A stretch of DNA of 64,000 nt from Hygrophila difformis (lineage: Eukaryota > Streptophyta > Magnoliopsida > Lamiales > Acanthaceae): positions 29,493,124 to 29,557,123 of the forward strand of contig JAOANR010000006.1 in the NCBI GenBank assembly GCA_030278955.1, written 5' to 3'. How positions within the stretch are numbered: position 1 is the first letter of the stretch; every line of letters begins with the position of its first letter. Positions 53,360 through 63,121 of this stretch are shown piece after piece. The notes under the pieces are model-generated. The model made no database searches, was not told the origin of the DNA, and saw only the letters and a list, made by a program, of their open reading frames with translations. The position numbers were made by a program, and so were the translations under genes.

Positions 53360-55304
53360 TGTAACACCCCCGTTTTCCCCTCTTAAAAATCACAGCGGAA
53401 GTTACCAAAAGGAAAGCGGGGTTGTTACCGCCACACTTCCAATTAAGCTCGCATTGACCTTGCCTCGGCTAACTTAATTAAAAGTGCTAAGGCTATTTAA
53501 AATAGTTACAAACATTAATTTAAACTATTAACTAAATTTCAAAATATATTAATTTAGCAAAATATCAGAGTTTAAAATTACAATAACTGCGACCAACTAT
53601 TAAAACGACAACCTTACTACAAGTAAAATATTATTTAAAATAACCACTGTAGAAACGATATTGACTCCCCGGCCCGTGCCCGTGATGCTAATGAGCTTCA
53701 CAAATATCAAATCCTGAAAAAAAAATGAGTAAGTAACATTTATCAACACACCGGCTGAGTAAATAAATTTTATCCCTTGGACAAAAATAATTAACTACGA
53801 CTCAACAGTAAATGGCATGTCAAAACAGTTGCAATAATTCAATCCACATGTAGCTCAACTATGATGCCTACACCCGGGGTATCTCATAGGACCTAGCATG
53901 CCCTCATAATGACCGAAGTCAAAATATGAGTACACAAGGATGGCCCTACCTTGCGATCTAGAAAATGACTGTGAGACCCTTGGTCAAACACAATCCTGTT
54001 CATGGGGATCCCTTGGATAACCCACGAAATACCTTACGAAGATATCCACCTCTGGGGTATATCTCGCATAATAACAATTCAATAATTTACATGCCACACA
54101 CTGAAATTTCACTTTTCACATGCATGGCCTAGCCCAAAATTAATTTAAACACATAATTGGGCAATACCTCTGCATAAATAAATTGCATGAATAAACCCTA
54201 ACATTATTAAAACACAAAGGTATTTAGACATGCAAAAATTTAATCCTACGACAAAGCCCATAGAATAAAAATTTACTTACAATTTCTTCCGACGATAGAC
54301 TTATTGCACTAAGCTACTATGTCCTGCTAACAACTCCTCCCCACTCGTTTCTTTTTTTCTCTTTGAAACACTCACCTTTGCATGAAAATTTGCTAGTGAT
54401 GATGTTATGAAAGCCCGGCAGGAGGGGTATTTATAGGAGTTCAAATTGAATTTTTTTAATAATTCTTCTAATCTAGCTTCATAGGTAGCTTTAGCCCGTC
54501 ACCATCCTAGTGTCTTGCATGGCGTACACCTTCTCATGCCATGATGCGTGTATGCCGTTCTATTACTCTGCGTGTATTTATCTTGCCAGCTCTTTACTTG
54601 CTGCTTCCACGAATGTGCATAATTATTATTATTTTTTTTTTATTAATACTATTATAGCTGATTTTCTAGACTTCAAATTACACATTACGCATGTCCCATG
54701 CAGTCTATCTATTGTATTGAGCAGCTGGAGTGAGTTTTATTACTATACTAGTGGTATATTTTTGCACCACTTATTTCAATTAGCTATTATACGTACATAC
54801 TATTTTATTTTATTTCTTTATTTATTTATTTATTTATTTTTTTATAACATACTATTGTTAATATGTATTCTCATTTTCTTTAGCTAAATTAGTCTAATGC
54901 ACCACTTATATTCTAAAATTATTTATTCTTCTATTAAAAATCTAGTGTAGGTAATGAGATTAGAACTCAGAACCTATGAAATAGAAGTCCGACTTTAATA
55001 CCAATAGTATATTTATAATTTTATGTTAGATAGTAAAATTAACTATACTTAATATAAAGGTTGTGAGAATAATATCTAATTGATACCATTGTCTAATATT
55101 TACTTTATTTGATAGAAATATCTTCCCGTGGTTAAGTATATTTCTCAAATTATTTTTCCTTGAAAGATAATTCATTTCTATCAACCAATCTCCTTCTTGA
55201 AAAATATTAACTTATTTCCTAACTCAATTTAATTTTCTTAAGAAATAATACTAAATTATTTCTTTCAAAATATTATCAACATAGCTAACTTTTAGGGTAT
55301 TACA
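53360..55304 (-). repeat. 5' LTR of the Tekay-like element
   Basis: Second LTR copy, TGTAACACC...TATTACA. CCTATAAATACC on minus at 54426-54437 is its TATA box. Confidence 0.96.
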
Positions 55305-55309
55305 CATGC
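55305..55309. repeat. Target duplication CATGC (right copy)
   Basis: See 44157-44161. Confidence 0.92.
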
Positions 55310-55394
55310 CCTTGCCAACTGCCCCTCTCTACTTTGTCGGCCATTATTGTAGGGTCTTTGCCGACACCTCTCTTTCTCTTACATCCAGCTGTTT

Positions 55395-56686
55395 TCACTT
55401 GGACTTGTGAAAGTTTTTTGGACGTTTCTTCCCTTTATCTTGTCCAGATTCGGCTTTCTTTTGAGTTACCCGAATCTTTGTACCGAATAGGGGTTTTTCT
55501 TGTTCCACACAATATGGGCATATGTGATTATCCCATTGCCCAACATGCATAATGTTGCATGCCTTTTTTCTGGTAGACTCTGTTGCTGACAACTTATTTT
55601 CCCAGATGAGCAACCTTTTCTTTTCAAAAGAGGTTTCCGTAAACTCCGTGTTTTTCCCTGTTAAAGAATTAACCAGGAACGATCCCTTTAATTATTGGAA
55701 AAAATTTTAAATGGATATTTGACCTTTTCCATTTATGTGAGACAGATCCAGAATCCCCATGCTCATCTAGTGCAGATCTCATCTTCGCTGATTAAAGATA
55801 CCAATGGTTCCTTCTCATCCATAGACTTAACTATGTTGAAGGCCATCATATCAGGTCTTTGTAATTTAATAAAGTGAAATACCGGATAAGAACCTTTCCC
55901 GACTATTTCTGGTGCTGCCGAAATGAACTTAAGCTCCAGAATATCTCCTCTTTGCAGGTGCAGATTGTTCTGCCATGATTCGTGCACTGCGCTACTTATC
56001 CATCCCGGAAGTTTTTCAATTTCCGGAAACCCTGATGATGTAGTATGAACCGATGCTAATGAGCCAAAATCATACCACTTTCGAACCTCTTCTGGCTTTG
56101 ATCCCTCGAGCATCCAGACCCTGTTGTATCTTCCGGATGTTTCGATCACCGTCTTGCTGGGGTTAATTCCCTTTTTGGAAACCAGTTGTTTCCATTTTCC
56201 TTGGTAGTCCAGCCAGGCTGTAGAAATGACCTTCTCTTCTGAATTAACCTTAGAGGTGTCTGTCATTGGCCTAAGGTTAATTTCTTCCTCTTTTACCCCA
56301 GAGGCAGTGGGTTGACTTGAACTTTCGGAAATATGACTTTCCTCTTGCTCAACATTTTTTTCGGTATCCGACAATGGTTCCTTTTGAAGCAGTGCTTGAA
56401 TCCGCTTCTTCATATGTGACCACCTTAGCTTTTTGGGCATATTTCTCTTTGTTTACCAGAGAGGCTGACGCCTTCCTGATTGGCTCTAATACTGTTTCCC
56501 ATAACGTTGTCATTGCTATATGGGAGGTTCGTATATTGTTGCGGACCATGTCCACATCACTATGCTGTATTTGGCCAGCTGCTCATGCATTGATCTCGAG
56601 CTGTCCAAAATGGTTTGATAGCTCCTCTAGGTTTTCTCTAAGGTGCCTGAATCTCGTAATGATGGAATCAGCTTCAAATGCTTCCA
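55395..56686 (-). pseudogene. Caulimovirid transactivator-like ORF (after RT), broken
   Basis: The ATG at 56684-56686 overlaps the end of RT by about a dozen bases. A helical start (RHLRENLEELSNHFGQLE) runs to a stop near 56584; further frames 56349-56555 and 55763-56440 carry the middle. The latter has a folded-looking part (WLDYQGKWKQLVSKKG, VRKWYDFGSLASV, LPGWISSAVHESW). A third frame, 55395-55613, holds C....HVGQWDNHICPYC, a Cys/His cluster, then a basic tail. Position after RT, size and a C-terminal Cys motif fit the transactivator/viroplasmin of caulimoviruses, which allows reinitiation on polycistronic RNA. Overall similarity is weak, so this is inference from position and layout. Confidence 0.55.
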
Positions 56687-57918
56687 TCTCTTGTTAAGAA
56701 ATCTGCAAGAACATTTTCATGAGATTTTATAACATCAATATCATAAGTATAATATTGACATTCAGCTTGCCATCTGATAATACGAGCTTTTTCAATTTTT
56801 GATTCAAGTTTATTTTTTAGAAAAGCTCTAACATTAGTATTATCAACTTTTAATACAAATTTCTTTGCAAGTAAGAATAAATGCCATTTTTTAAATGTTT
56901 TCCATACTACAAAGAATTCTTTTTCATTAATGTGCCAGAGTTTGGCTTGTTGTTCAGTGAACAACCCTCCTGTGTATCTACAGGGTTCTTGACCCGTAGT
57001 TGTTTTTCTCATGAGCACTCCTGCCCATCGAAAATCATTGGCGTCTGTGTAGACTACCAGCTCATCTTCATCTTGAGGTATCGCGAGTTTTGGCAAGCTA
57101 TTGCAGACTTGCTTTAGTTCACGAATTCTCTTGGTATGGATTTCTTCCCATTTCCATCTAGAGCTTTCTATCTCTTTCAGGAGTGGTCTAAAATCATTTC
57201 TATATTTTGCAAGGTCTTTTATAAACATGCCTGCAAAATTTACAACTCCCAAGAAACTCTGAAGTTGTTTCTTGTCTTTTAATATATCAGGAAAATTGCG
57301 GATTTTCTCCACAATGTGTTCCTGTAACTCTATCCCTGCTTCATCAATTTGAACTCCTAAGAATTCAATTTTATTAGCAACGATAGTAGCCTTTTTCTCA
57401 GAGAGAACAAGACCTTCTCTGTGACATGCATCTGAAAATATTTCAAGATGTTCAATATGTTCTTTTATATTTCGAGATGCAATCAGAATGTCATCTATGT
57501 AGACGAACATGAACTCTAGATAATCCTTAAATAGATTATCCATCTTTCTTTGGAATATCTGAGGGGCATTGGAAAGCCCCATTGGCATAACATTCCAAAT
57601 ATATTGCCCTTGTGGGGTGGAAAATGCTGTGAATTTCTTCGACTCATTCTCCATCTTAATCTGATAGAAACCAGATTTACAATCAAATTTAGAAAACACT
57701 TTAGCACCTTTGATGCAATCAATTAAATGTTCTCTACTCGGAATGTAATAACCATCAAACTGTATTATTTTATTAATACCTTGATAGTTTATTACCAACC
57801 TGGGTTTACCTCTTTTTATTTCACCATGATTTCTTACCAAGAATCCAGGGCTACTATAAGCTGAGACTCCAGGCTCAATGAGTTTAAGATCGATATGCTC
57901 CTTGATAATTTGTTGCAT
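56674..57918 (-). pseudogene. Caulimovirid reverse transcriptase and RNase H
   Basis: The open frame of 414 residues lacks its own start, since it continues from the upstream frame after a frameshift near 57900. RT motifs are LVINYQGINKII, FSKFDCKSGFYQIKM (Asp 79), MPMGLSNAPQIFQRKM and MFVYIDDILIAS (YIDD, 140-143). RNase H motifs are VVYTDAND (Asp 292), NEKEFFVVW (Glu 332), VLKVDNTN (Asp 359) and VLADFLTR (Asp 406). The order PR-RT-RNase H without integrase, and the wording, are caulimovirid. The enzyme would turn pregenomic RNA into DNA. This domain itself shows no stop, but the polyprotein frame is broken upstream. Confidence 0.92.
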
Positions 57919-58433
57919 ATTTTTTTATCATGCATATTCATTAAGATGGGTTTGTATCGAACATACTTATATTTATATTGTTCTTTTACCTGTAGAGTAG
58001 CTTCGATCTTGTTTTTATCCCACCATGCCAGAGGATCCTCGTTAAAGTTTCTCTGGATAAATCTTTTGACATTTTCGAGGGACAATTTAGTTTCCCCATC
58101 AATGTCTAATGAAGTTATATTTAATGACTTCATTTCCTGCATTGCTTCTTTGAGGTTTATAATTTCTTCAATAGAAGCTTCATCGAATCCTTGCTGTCTA
58201 AAAGACAACAAAGCCTTACCAAACTTTCTTTTATCCTGCATTTTTGGATGGTTTAGTTTGGCATCATTATCACCACGTTTGCTGCGAAATAATATGGGTG
58301 TTAACCTGTTGAATGCCTTTTCTCTGCGCAACACCTGTATCTCATTTCCACAACTTGTAGTGAATATTAACAAATTTCTTTTGTTATCTTGAACATATTT
58401 TGTAAAGGATTGTATGAAATTATTCCCTAACAA
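57834..58433 (-). pseudogene. Caulimovirid protease C-terminal half and RT lead-in
   Basis: The 199-residue frame has NNFIQSFTKYVQDNKRNLLI and a TPILFRSKRG linker, then an ATLQVKEQYKYKYVRYKP stretch, the usual lead into RT. It overlaps the RT frame at 57834-57918 in another phase (frameshift) and is offset from the protease start frame near 58430. Confidence 0.75.
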
Positions 58434-58732
58434 ATATCCGCTCCTGTGTCATGAAAGTAGATAGGAGGCGTTTTTACCTTATACCAAGGTGTACCAAATG
58501 CTCCTCTAATCATGATATTGGCCTGTCGAATACCCTTATTTAGTACTAAGATTTTTTGGGAAAAATCTCTTCCTGCAATAATGGGTAATGATTCCATAGC
58601 TTCGCTAGGGAAAACTCCTGGTTTTGCCGTGCAAATACCTGATCCTGAATCAATATAAGCTGCGAAATATTCTGACTTATATTCTTCATATATTATCCCT
58701 ACTGAGATATAAATGGAGAATGGACTTGTCAT
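58427..58732 (-). pseudogene. Caulimovirid aspartic protease, N-terminal half
   Basis: The ATG at 58730-58732 overlaps the movement-protein stop as ATGA. The frame holds FAAYIDSGSGICTA, with DSG as the catalytic triad of a retropepsin-like protease, about 30 residues from the start. TGA at 58427-58429 follows HDTGADIC, where the frame shifts. It would cut the viral polyprotein. Confidence 0.8.
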
Positions 58733-59976
58733 TTAATTCTGATGGTGTGACCCTTCAGATTAAATTCTATACCATTATCCTTTCTTACCCATGGTTTATG
58801 ATTTTCGAGAAAACTTAATCCCAAAATCATAACCCCATTATCTTTTCCGGCGGTGCCTAAGACTCTGATCTCGTGTCCTGCAATTTCAATTGTTCCTTCA
58901 TAGGTTCCAATTGATGGATGCTGCAAGTAGTATAAATCATCACATGCAAGACGGTTAATCTTTTCAGTGATGTCAAATATTACTCGTATTTCTTTCCATC
59001 CTTCAGGGCATTTAATCTTTATATTATCTACCCCAATGGATTGAGGAGTTATATCTTTGATGAACTCCTTCCCTTTATATGCCATAATTATGTCTTTCGA
59101 AAAAGACATACGGCTTGCGTACTCAATTTTAGCACTCGTTGATCTGTCTAGAATTGGATGATCTCTTATTTGTATGTCTACTCCTCCTAACCTTGGAATC
59201 TGGGTAGGATTTGGAGTCATGACTTTAGCAAATTCCTTGAAAATTCTAGGAATTTCTATATATTCTTTCCTGAGAAATAAGTCAGAATGATGACTATTGG
59301 AAAGTGCATAAGAGATTCTATAAGTTATAGAATATGGCATGTTCCCTTCTTTCATCAGATCTTTTCTTTTAAAATCCTGATGAAGGGTTAGAGCTCTACT
59401 AAAATCTTGGTCATCTAAGTTATAGGAAATTCTGGGATGTATGTCGAACATTAACTTCCCAGCATATAAATTTCCTACCATAGTTCCAAGAAGACCATCT
59501 CTAAGGTTATTGATTCTTCTATCAGTGACTGATAGATGTAATTCAGAATCAATGTCTTCTTTGAAGGTTGCCTTAATTACTACTTCAATGGCTCCTATGT
59601 GGATCCATTTCATAGTAATGGCGATTTCCTCCTTCATTCTGCTTAATTCCTCAAGAATTTCTTCTTTAGGAATTAATTGCATATCCATAACATTACAAGT
59701 AAGTTCCATAGGAATTGCAAATTCACCTGCACTTACCTTGTAGATGATGTTATGCCTTCTCTGGTTGAGTCCCATCTGGTTAAGAACTCGTCCAATCCCG
59801 CCAATTCTGAATCCGTTATATGAGCTGAGGTTGGAATCTTGTTGCATTATTCTTTCAATGGTTCGATTCGAGATCGTCATCCTTGAAAAGAATCCAGACA
59901 GTTTTTCAGTGGTCTGAATCCTGTCTTCTTCAGTCAGACTCGGTTGAAGATCCATCTGAATATGAGTCCGAGTCAC
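58729..59976 (-). pseudogene. Caulimovirid movement protein (30K superfamily), open frame
   Basis: The open frame codes 415 residues. Residues 105-230 carry the caulimovirid 30K core: KWIHIGAIEVVIKATFKEDI, LHLSVTDRRI, LLGTMVGNLYAGKLMFDIHP and a YSITYRISYALSNSHHS stretch. The last 80 residues (VIFDITEKINRL, MILGLSFLENH) read like an aspartic-protease-type fold with an ILGxxFL signature, so the region may also hold part of the protease. 30K proteins enlarge or tubulate plasmodesmata. The upstream link to the coat-protein frame is interrupted by the MITE at 60059-60535. Without that, it may have been part of a longer CP-MP frame. Confidence 0.85.
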
Positions 59977-60058
59977 TTCTTAATTCTTCCTCGTAGATGC
60001 TTTCATCCGATGGGATGTCCTCAAACTGATAGATTGGTACCAGCTTTCCATGGTAGAC

Positions 60059-60535
60059 TAGGGGTGATAACGAGTTGAGTCGAGCTCGAGTAGTGGGGTA
60101 CTTGAGCTTGACTTGATGGCATTTTTGAGCTACTCGAGCTCGAGTCGAGTAGTTGAGCTCAAGCTCGAGCTCGACTCGACTCGAGTTCGAGTTCGAGCTC
60201 GAGTAGCTCGATTATTTTTTTTTTAAAATTTTTTTCCTTCTCGAGCTCGAGCTCGAGTCGAGTACTCGAGCTTATCGAGTATTTTTTATTTTTTTTTTCA
60301 TTTTTCTTTTAAAATTTACAAAAAATTTATAAAAAAGAAAATGGGTCGAGTACTCGATACTCGACTTGATACTCGACTCGACTCGAGTTCGAGTATCATA
60401 TACACGGACTCGAGCTCGAGCTCGATACTCGAGTGCCCTACTCGACTCGACTCGAATTTTTCGAGTACGAGTCGAGTTTTTTCCGAGCCGAGTCCCGAGT
60501 CGAGTTCGAGTAGTACTACTCGTTAATTACCCCTA
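60059..60535. mobile_element. hAT-type MITE rich in CTCGAG (477 bp, TSD TGGTAGAC)
   Basis: The left end TAGGGGTGATAACGAG and right end CTCGTTAATTACCCCTA are inverted repeats. A perfect TGGTAGAC (8 bp) flanks both sides (60051-60058, 60536-60543). The interior is dense in CTCGAG, GAGCTC and ACTCGAC words, giving many overlapping palindromes, around an AT-rich centre. It ends the coat-protein frame with its own sequence. Confidence 0.92.
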
Positions 60536-60543
60536 TGGTAGAC

Positions 60544-61233
60544 TGCTTCCACGATATCCTCAGTGGCTTCGTACATTCGTATCTCACGATTCTGAGGGCA
60601 ATCGGGTGAGATATGACCTCTGGCTCCACACTTCCAACAGTTGCAGTCCTTGAAACTTTCGTTGGCTCGGGTATGGGCTCGTCTGAATGTTCTCTTGGAC
60701 GTCGTTCTCCCCGTGCTCCTTGCTGCTGAGCTAGTTGAACCTTGGGATGAACTCTTCATCGTTCCCATCCTTTGTCCAGTTTTGTATGATCTGGCCTTGC
60801 CCTTGGACCACCATGTTCTTCTTCTTCGGAATGGAGGTCTTCTGAAACTCCTAATGTATGAGCCTCGAATTTTCTTCTTTTTCATCGTTTCTTCTGATTC
60901 TCCTATAATGGTTGGAAAATCGTTATGTTCACAGCAAAGAGGGGTTCTTTTTATTTTACCTCTTAGTCTCTTGATGTTCTTTTGGGCTGCTGCCTGTTGA
61001 CACCATTCTCTGAGCTTATCCTTTAAGAAGGACATTCTCCTGGCTATTGAGTCCACTATACCAGAGGGAACTGTGTACGATTGGATCAACATCTCTCTCC
61101 ATGGGCTGCAGTTCTTTGCAAAGAACATGGGATATGCTACTTCGGCTGTCATCTTACTCTGAAAATAGTATTTACGAAACCAGTAGATATATTCGTCTAC
61201 TGCACAAATACTTCTTAACTCCATACCTAACAA
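60544..61233 (-). pseudogene. Caulimovirid coat protein, C-terminal part with zinc finger
   Basis: The frame from 61233 has IYWFRKYYFQSKMTAEVAY, then LREWCQQAAAQ, then a strongly Arg/Lys-rich region (RRPPFRRRRTWWSKGKARS, nucleic-acid binding). CNCWKCGARGHISPDC, a CX2CX4HX4C finger, is followed by PQNREIRMYEATEDIVEA. Basic region plus CCHC finger plus acidic tail is the caulimovirid coat-protein pattern. It is joined to the upstream half only through a frameshift near 61230, and its tail runs into the MITE. Confidence 0.87.
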
Positions 61234-61865
61234 TGCTTGGGTATAGACCTTGATTTTTTTTCGGTTCTCTGTTCTTTAAAATAACCATCTCCTACAAAAT
61301 GGGTTTTGAATAAGAGACCAAATCTTTCGCAGATTGTACTTTTGGATTCTCCTTCAAGTATTTGCTCATTTAGAGCCACCGTAGAGTTTTTCCAAGCTAA
61401 CTTTGCCGATCCTTCGAGACTTAGCTCTATTAATCTGACAAAGTTTTCTTTATCGAGATCCAGAGTAGTTGCAGCAATCTTCATTGAAGCTACCCATTCG
61501 TCGATCAGATCTTCGATGTTTCGGAAGTCAATAACATCGAGGTTCGGTGTTATGCCATATGGATTTAATGGTTGTAACATCGTCTTGGCCCACGGTGTGG
61601 ATTCTGGTGCTCTACTCGGGTTCCATCCTGGGATTCGTCTTGCATTGAGATGCACCTCAGGATACCTGTTCATGTGAAAGTCTGTACTTTCTCTCATTGG
61701 GACATCAGGCGGTCCACCGTGGGTCACGTTGGATCCTGATTCTTCCGCATAACCCAATTGAAGAACTTCATTGGGTTTTACATTAACCAGATCCATAATC
61801 CCAAGTTGGGAAAATGATTCTGCTAATTCTTGTAGATCTGATAGATCTGCCCTGGAAACACTCAT
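61227..61865 (-). pseudogene. Caulimovirid coat protein, N-terminal part
   Basis: The 212-residue frame starts at ATG 61863-61865, overlapping the previous ORF's stop as ATGA. The region IDEWVASMKIAATTLDLDKE, FVRLIELSLEGSAKLAWK and ICERFGLLFKTHFVGDGY resembles the conserved capsid core of caulimovirids and retroelement gags. It leaves frame in the last 15 residues near 61230, where the C-terminal half continues. Confidence 0.75.
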
Positions 61866-62116
61866 TCGACTGTTTTCAGGAGATCGATCATAAGCTCTTC
61901 TTGTGATTTCTGCTTTGGAACTATAGTTGCTTTACCTTTTTGATGTAAAGCTTGTACGGGTCCAAATGCATCTCTAATATTGGCTTGGTTATTATTGGAA
62001 GATCCAGGAATATCCTTCTGCCTTTTCTTGATATCCGAAATATCAAATTTCAGATTTAAAATCTCTTTCTTTAGATCTTGAAACAATTTCAAGATCTCCT
62101 CTGTTGATTGATTCAA
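61862..62116 (-). CDS. Small coiled-coil ORF of the caulimovirid
   Basis: This 84-residue frame is the first after the leader. The N-terminal half is a coiled coil (STEEILKLFQDLKKEILNLK, FDISDIKKRQKD). It is followed by a polar linker and a basic stretch (QKGKATIVPKQKS). Small coiled-coil, virion-associated or DNA-binding proteins stand near the capsid gene in several caulimovirid genera, but I cannot name an orthologue. The stop overlaps the coat-protein start by ATGA. Confidence 0.6.
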   Translation of the reverse strand: MNQSTEEILKLFQDLKKEILNLKFDISDIKKRQKDIPGSSNNNQANIRDAFGPVQALHQKGKATIVPKQKSQEELMIDLLKTVE

Positions 62117-62451
62117 GTTATCTATTTTTCCAGGTAAAATTAATACCCGGTTACCATAATCATAAATCGTCTTTTGGATTTCTCGTAAGTCTTGTGAGAA
62201 CTTAGAGCTATCTGGATCAATTTATTTCCAGTCAGTTCCTCTCATTTTCATGAAAGAAATTACTTTCAATAAAATCTTGTCTTATTGAAAAGTTCAAGAA
62301 TTTCCTTAGGAAATTTCTATTTTTTATTTCCAAAATTTGGAAATAACTTATTGGTTTCAAATTAATTGAATCCATTAAATAATTAAATCTTCTTCATTAA
62401 GAAATAAAATATTATAAATAATATAATTAATATGTTCTTCAATAAAATATA
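62117..62451 (-). other. Leader between PBS and first ORF of the caulimovirid
   Basis: AT-rich, non-coding, about 335 bases. Confidence 0.55.
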
Positions 62452-62464
62452 GGCTCTGATACCA
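62452..62464 (-). promoter_or_regulatory. Met-tRNA primer-binding site of the caulimovirid
   Basis: Minus reads TGGTATCAGAGCC. In caulimovirids this site primes minus-strand DNA synthesis and marks position 1 of the genome. Confidence 0.85.
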
Positions 62465-62784
62465 ATTTTCAAGCGCATTGGGTGTCATTTATATAATGAA
62501 AAATTAAGTATATTGAGAAAGGACTAAAGTAAATAAAGTCAAACTTTATTGGGGTTTAAATGAAAGGAATGAAAAGTTGTTGAGTTATTAATTAATTTCA
62601 AATTGATCCTTATGGCTTAATTTCATTCAACATGTGTTTCCCCTTTTTAATACCTAACTCCTTGAGTTATATATATAGATATATATATATATATATATAA
62701 AGTGAGATAGAGAATAGTTTTATCCCCAACTCTTATGTGAAACATATTTTAGTGAAAAATGGGCATTCCTTAATAGAAATTCTA
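62465..62784. other. AT-rich right part of the 20-kb hAT element, with TA microsatellite
   Basis: The viral edge lies somewhere here. A (TA)n run lies at about 62666-62700. No coding. Confidence 0.45.
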
Positions 62785-62796
62785 GTTTCGCCACTG

Positions 62797-62804
62797 GTTA
62801 TATC
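62797..62804. repeat. 8-bp target duplication GTTATATC (right)
   Basis: Identical to 42701-42708. Confidence 0.9.
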
Positions 62805-62961
62805 TCTAATATTTGAAGGGATATGTTTATGAATATAATATTATTTTCTGTGGAGTTGATGTATTGATACATTAGGACATAATGGTGCTAGTAGTGGTAG
62901 TTCTAATATGAATTTTGGCATGGTTGGTGCTAGTAGTTGTAGTTCTAGTATGAATTCTGTG
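62805..62961 (+). pseudogene. Old hAT transposase, continuation after the 20-kb insert
   Basis: The frame continues from 42700. After several stops it gives a Ser/Gly-rich linker (GASSGSSSNMNFGMVGASS), a low-complexity spacer before the C-terminal domain typical of RICESLEEPER-like transposases. Confidence 0.65.
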
Positions 62962-62973
62962 TATGCGGAATTC

Positions 62974-63109
62974 TGCTTAAGAAGATGCAACCCTTCAATG
63001 CCCACCCGATCCTCGAGGGATTAGTCTCGGGTTCAATGAAGCCTGGAGATACCCTGGTATTCACCTAAAAAAATAAACTTCAAGATGTACTAGCGGGAGT
63101 ACTAGTGCC
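62974..63109 (+). mobile_element. SINE-like insert (136 bp, 12-bp TSD)
   Basis: TATGC(G/A)GAATTC flanks both ends (62962-62973, 63110-63121), so the peptide YAEF is read twice in the transposase. The insert has GGATTAGTCTCGGGTTCAATG, resembling the B box of Au-type SINEs, then GATACCCTGGTATTC and an A-run. The end after the A-run is unusual. Confidence 0.65.
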
Positions 63110-63121
63110 TATGCAGAATTC

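Larger units (their letters stand above)
44162..55304 (-). mobile_element. Tekay/Del-like Ty3/gypsy chromovirus with extra 5' ORFs
   Basis: LTRs of 1940 bp (44162-46101) and 1945 bp (53360-55304), nearly identical by eye, are flanked by CATGC. On minus: 5' LTR, met-tRNA PBS (53345-53356), three extra ORFs, gag-protease, pol (RT, RNase H, integrase, chromodomain-like end), PPT (46102-46117), 3' LTR. Domain order with integrase last and a C-terminal chromodomain defines a chromovirus; RT/RNase H wording ([21 protein letters not shown]) is closest to Tekay/Del. Lesions seen are one TGA between gag-pro and pol, one frameshift before the chromodomain, and breaks in the second extra ORF copy. Confidence 0.93.
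43736..62500 (-). mobile_element. Endogenous caulimovirid (plant pararetrovirus), nearly full set of genes, broken
   Basis: On minus, with the gypsy insert (44162-55304) and a MITE (60059-60535) removed, the order is PBS, small coiled-coil ORF, coat protein with zinc finger, 30K-type movement protein, aspartic protease, RT/RNase H, a transactivator-like ORF with a C-terminal Cys motif, then a promoter with an as-1-like palindrome, TATA and AATAAA. The order CP-MP-PR-RT-TAV fits the Cavemovirus/Solendovirus side of Caulimoviridae; the genus cannot be fixed by eye. There is no integrase. Frameshifts and stops occur in the coat, protease/RT and transactivator regions, so this copy is not functional as it stands. 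Edges are approximate. Confidence 0.85.
42709..62796. mobile_element. 20-kb hAT element carrying a caulimovirid and nested insertions
   Basis: The left end CAGGGGCGAAAC and the right end GTTTCGCCACTG (reverse complement CAGTGGCGAAAC) match at 11 of 12 bases. A perfect 8-bp GTTATATC flanks both. This size of duplication and CAG-type ends define the hAT superfamily. The insertion splits the frame of an older hAT transposase between GY and IS codons. No transposase was found inside, so it is non-autonomous. Contents, left to right: a Stowaway MITE, a caulimovirid split by a gypsy element, a CTCGAG-rich MITE, and AT-rich ends. Without the gypsy element it would be about 8.9 kb. Confidence 0.85.

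Noticed and set aside
62666..62700. (TA)n run as the viral promoter TATA
   Set aside because: It is a simple microsatellite; a properly spaced TATA with an as-1-like motif lies at 44003-44084 on the same strand.
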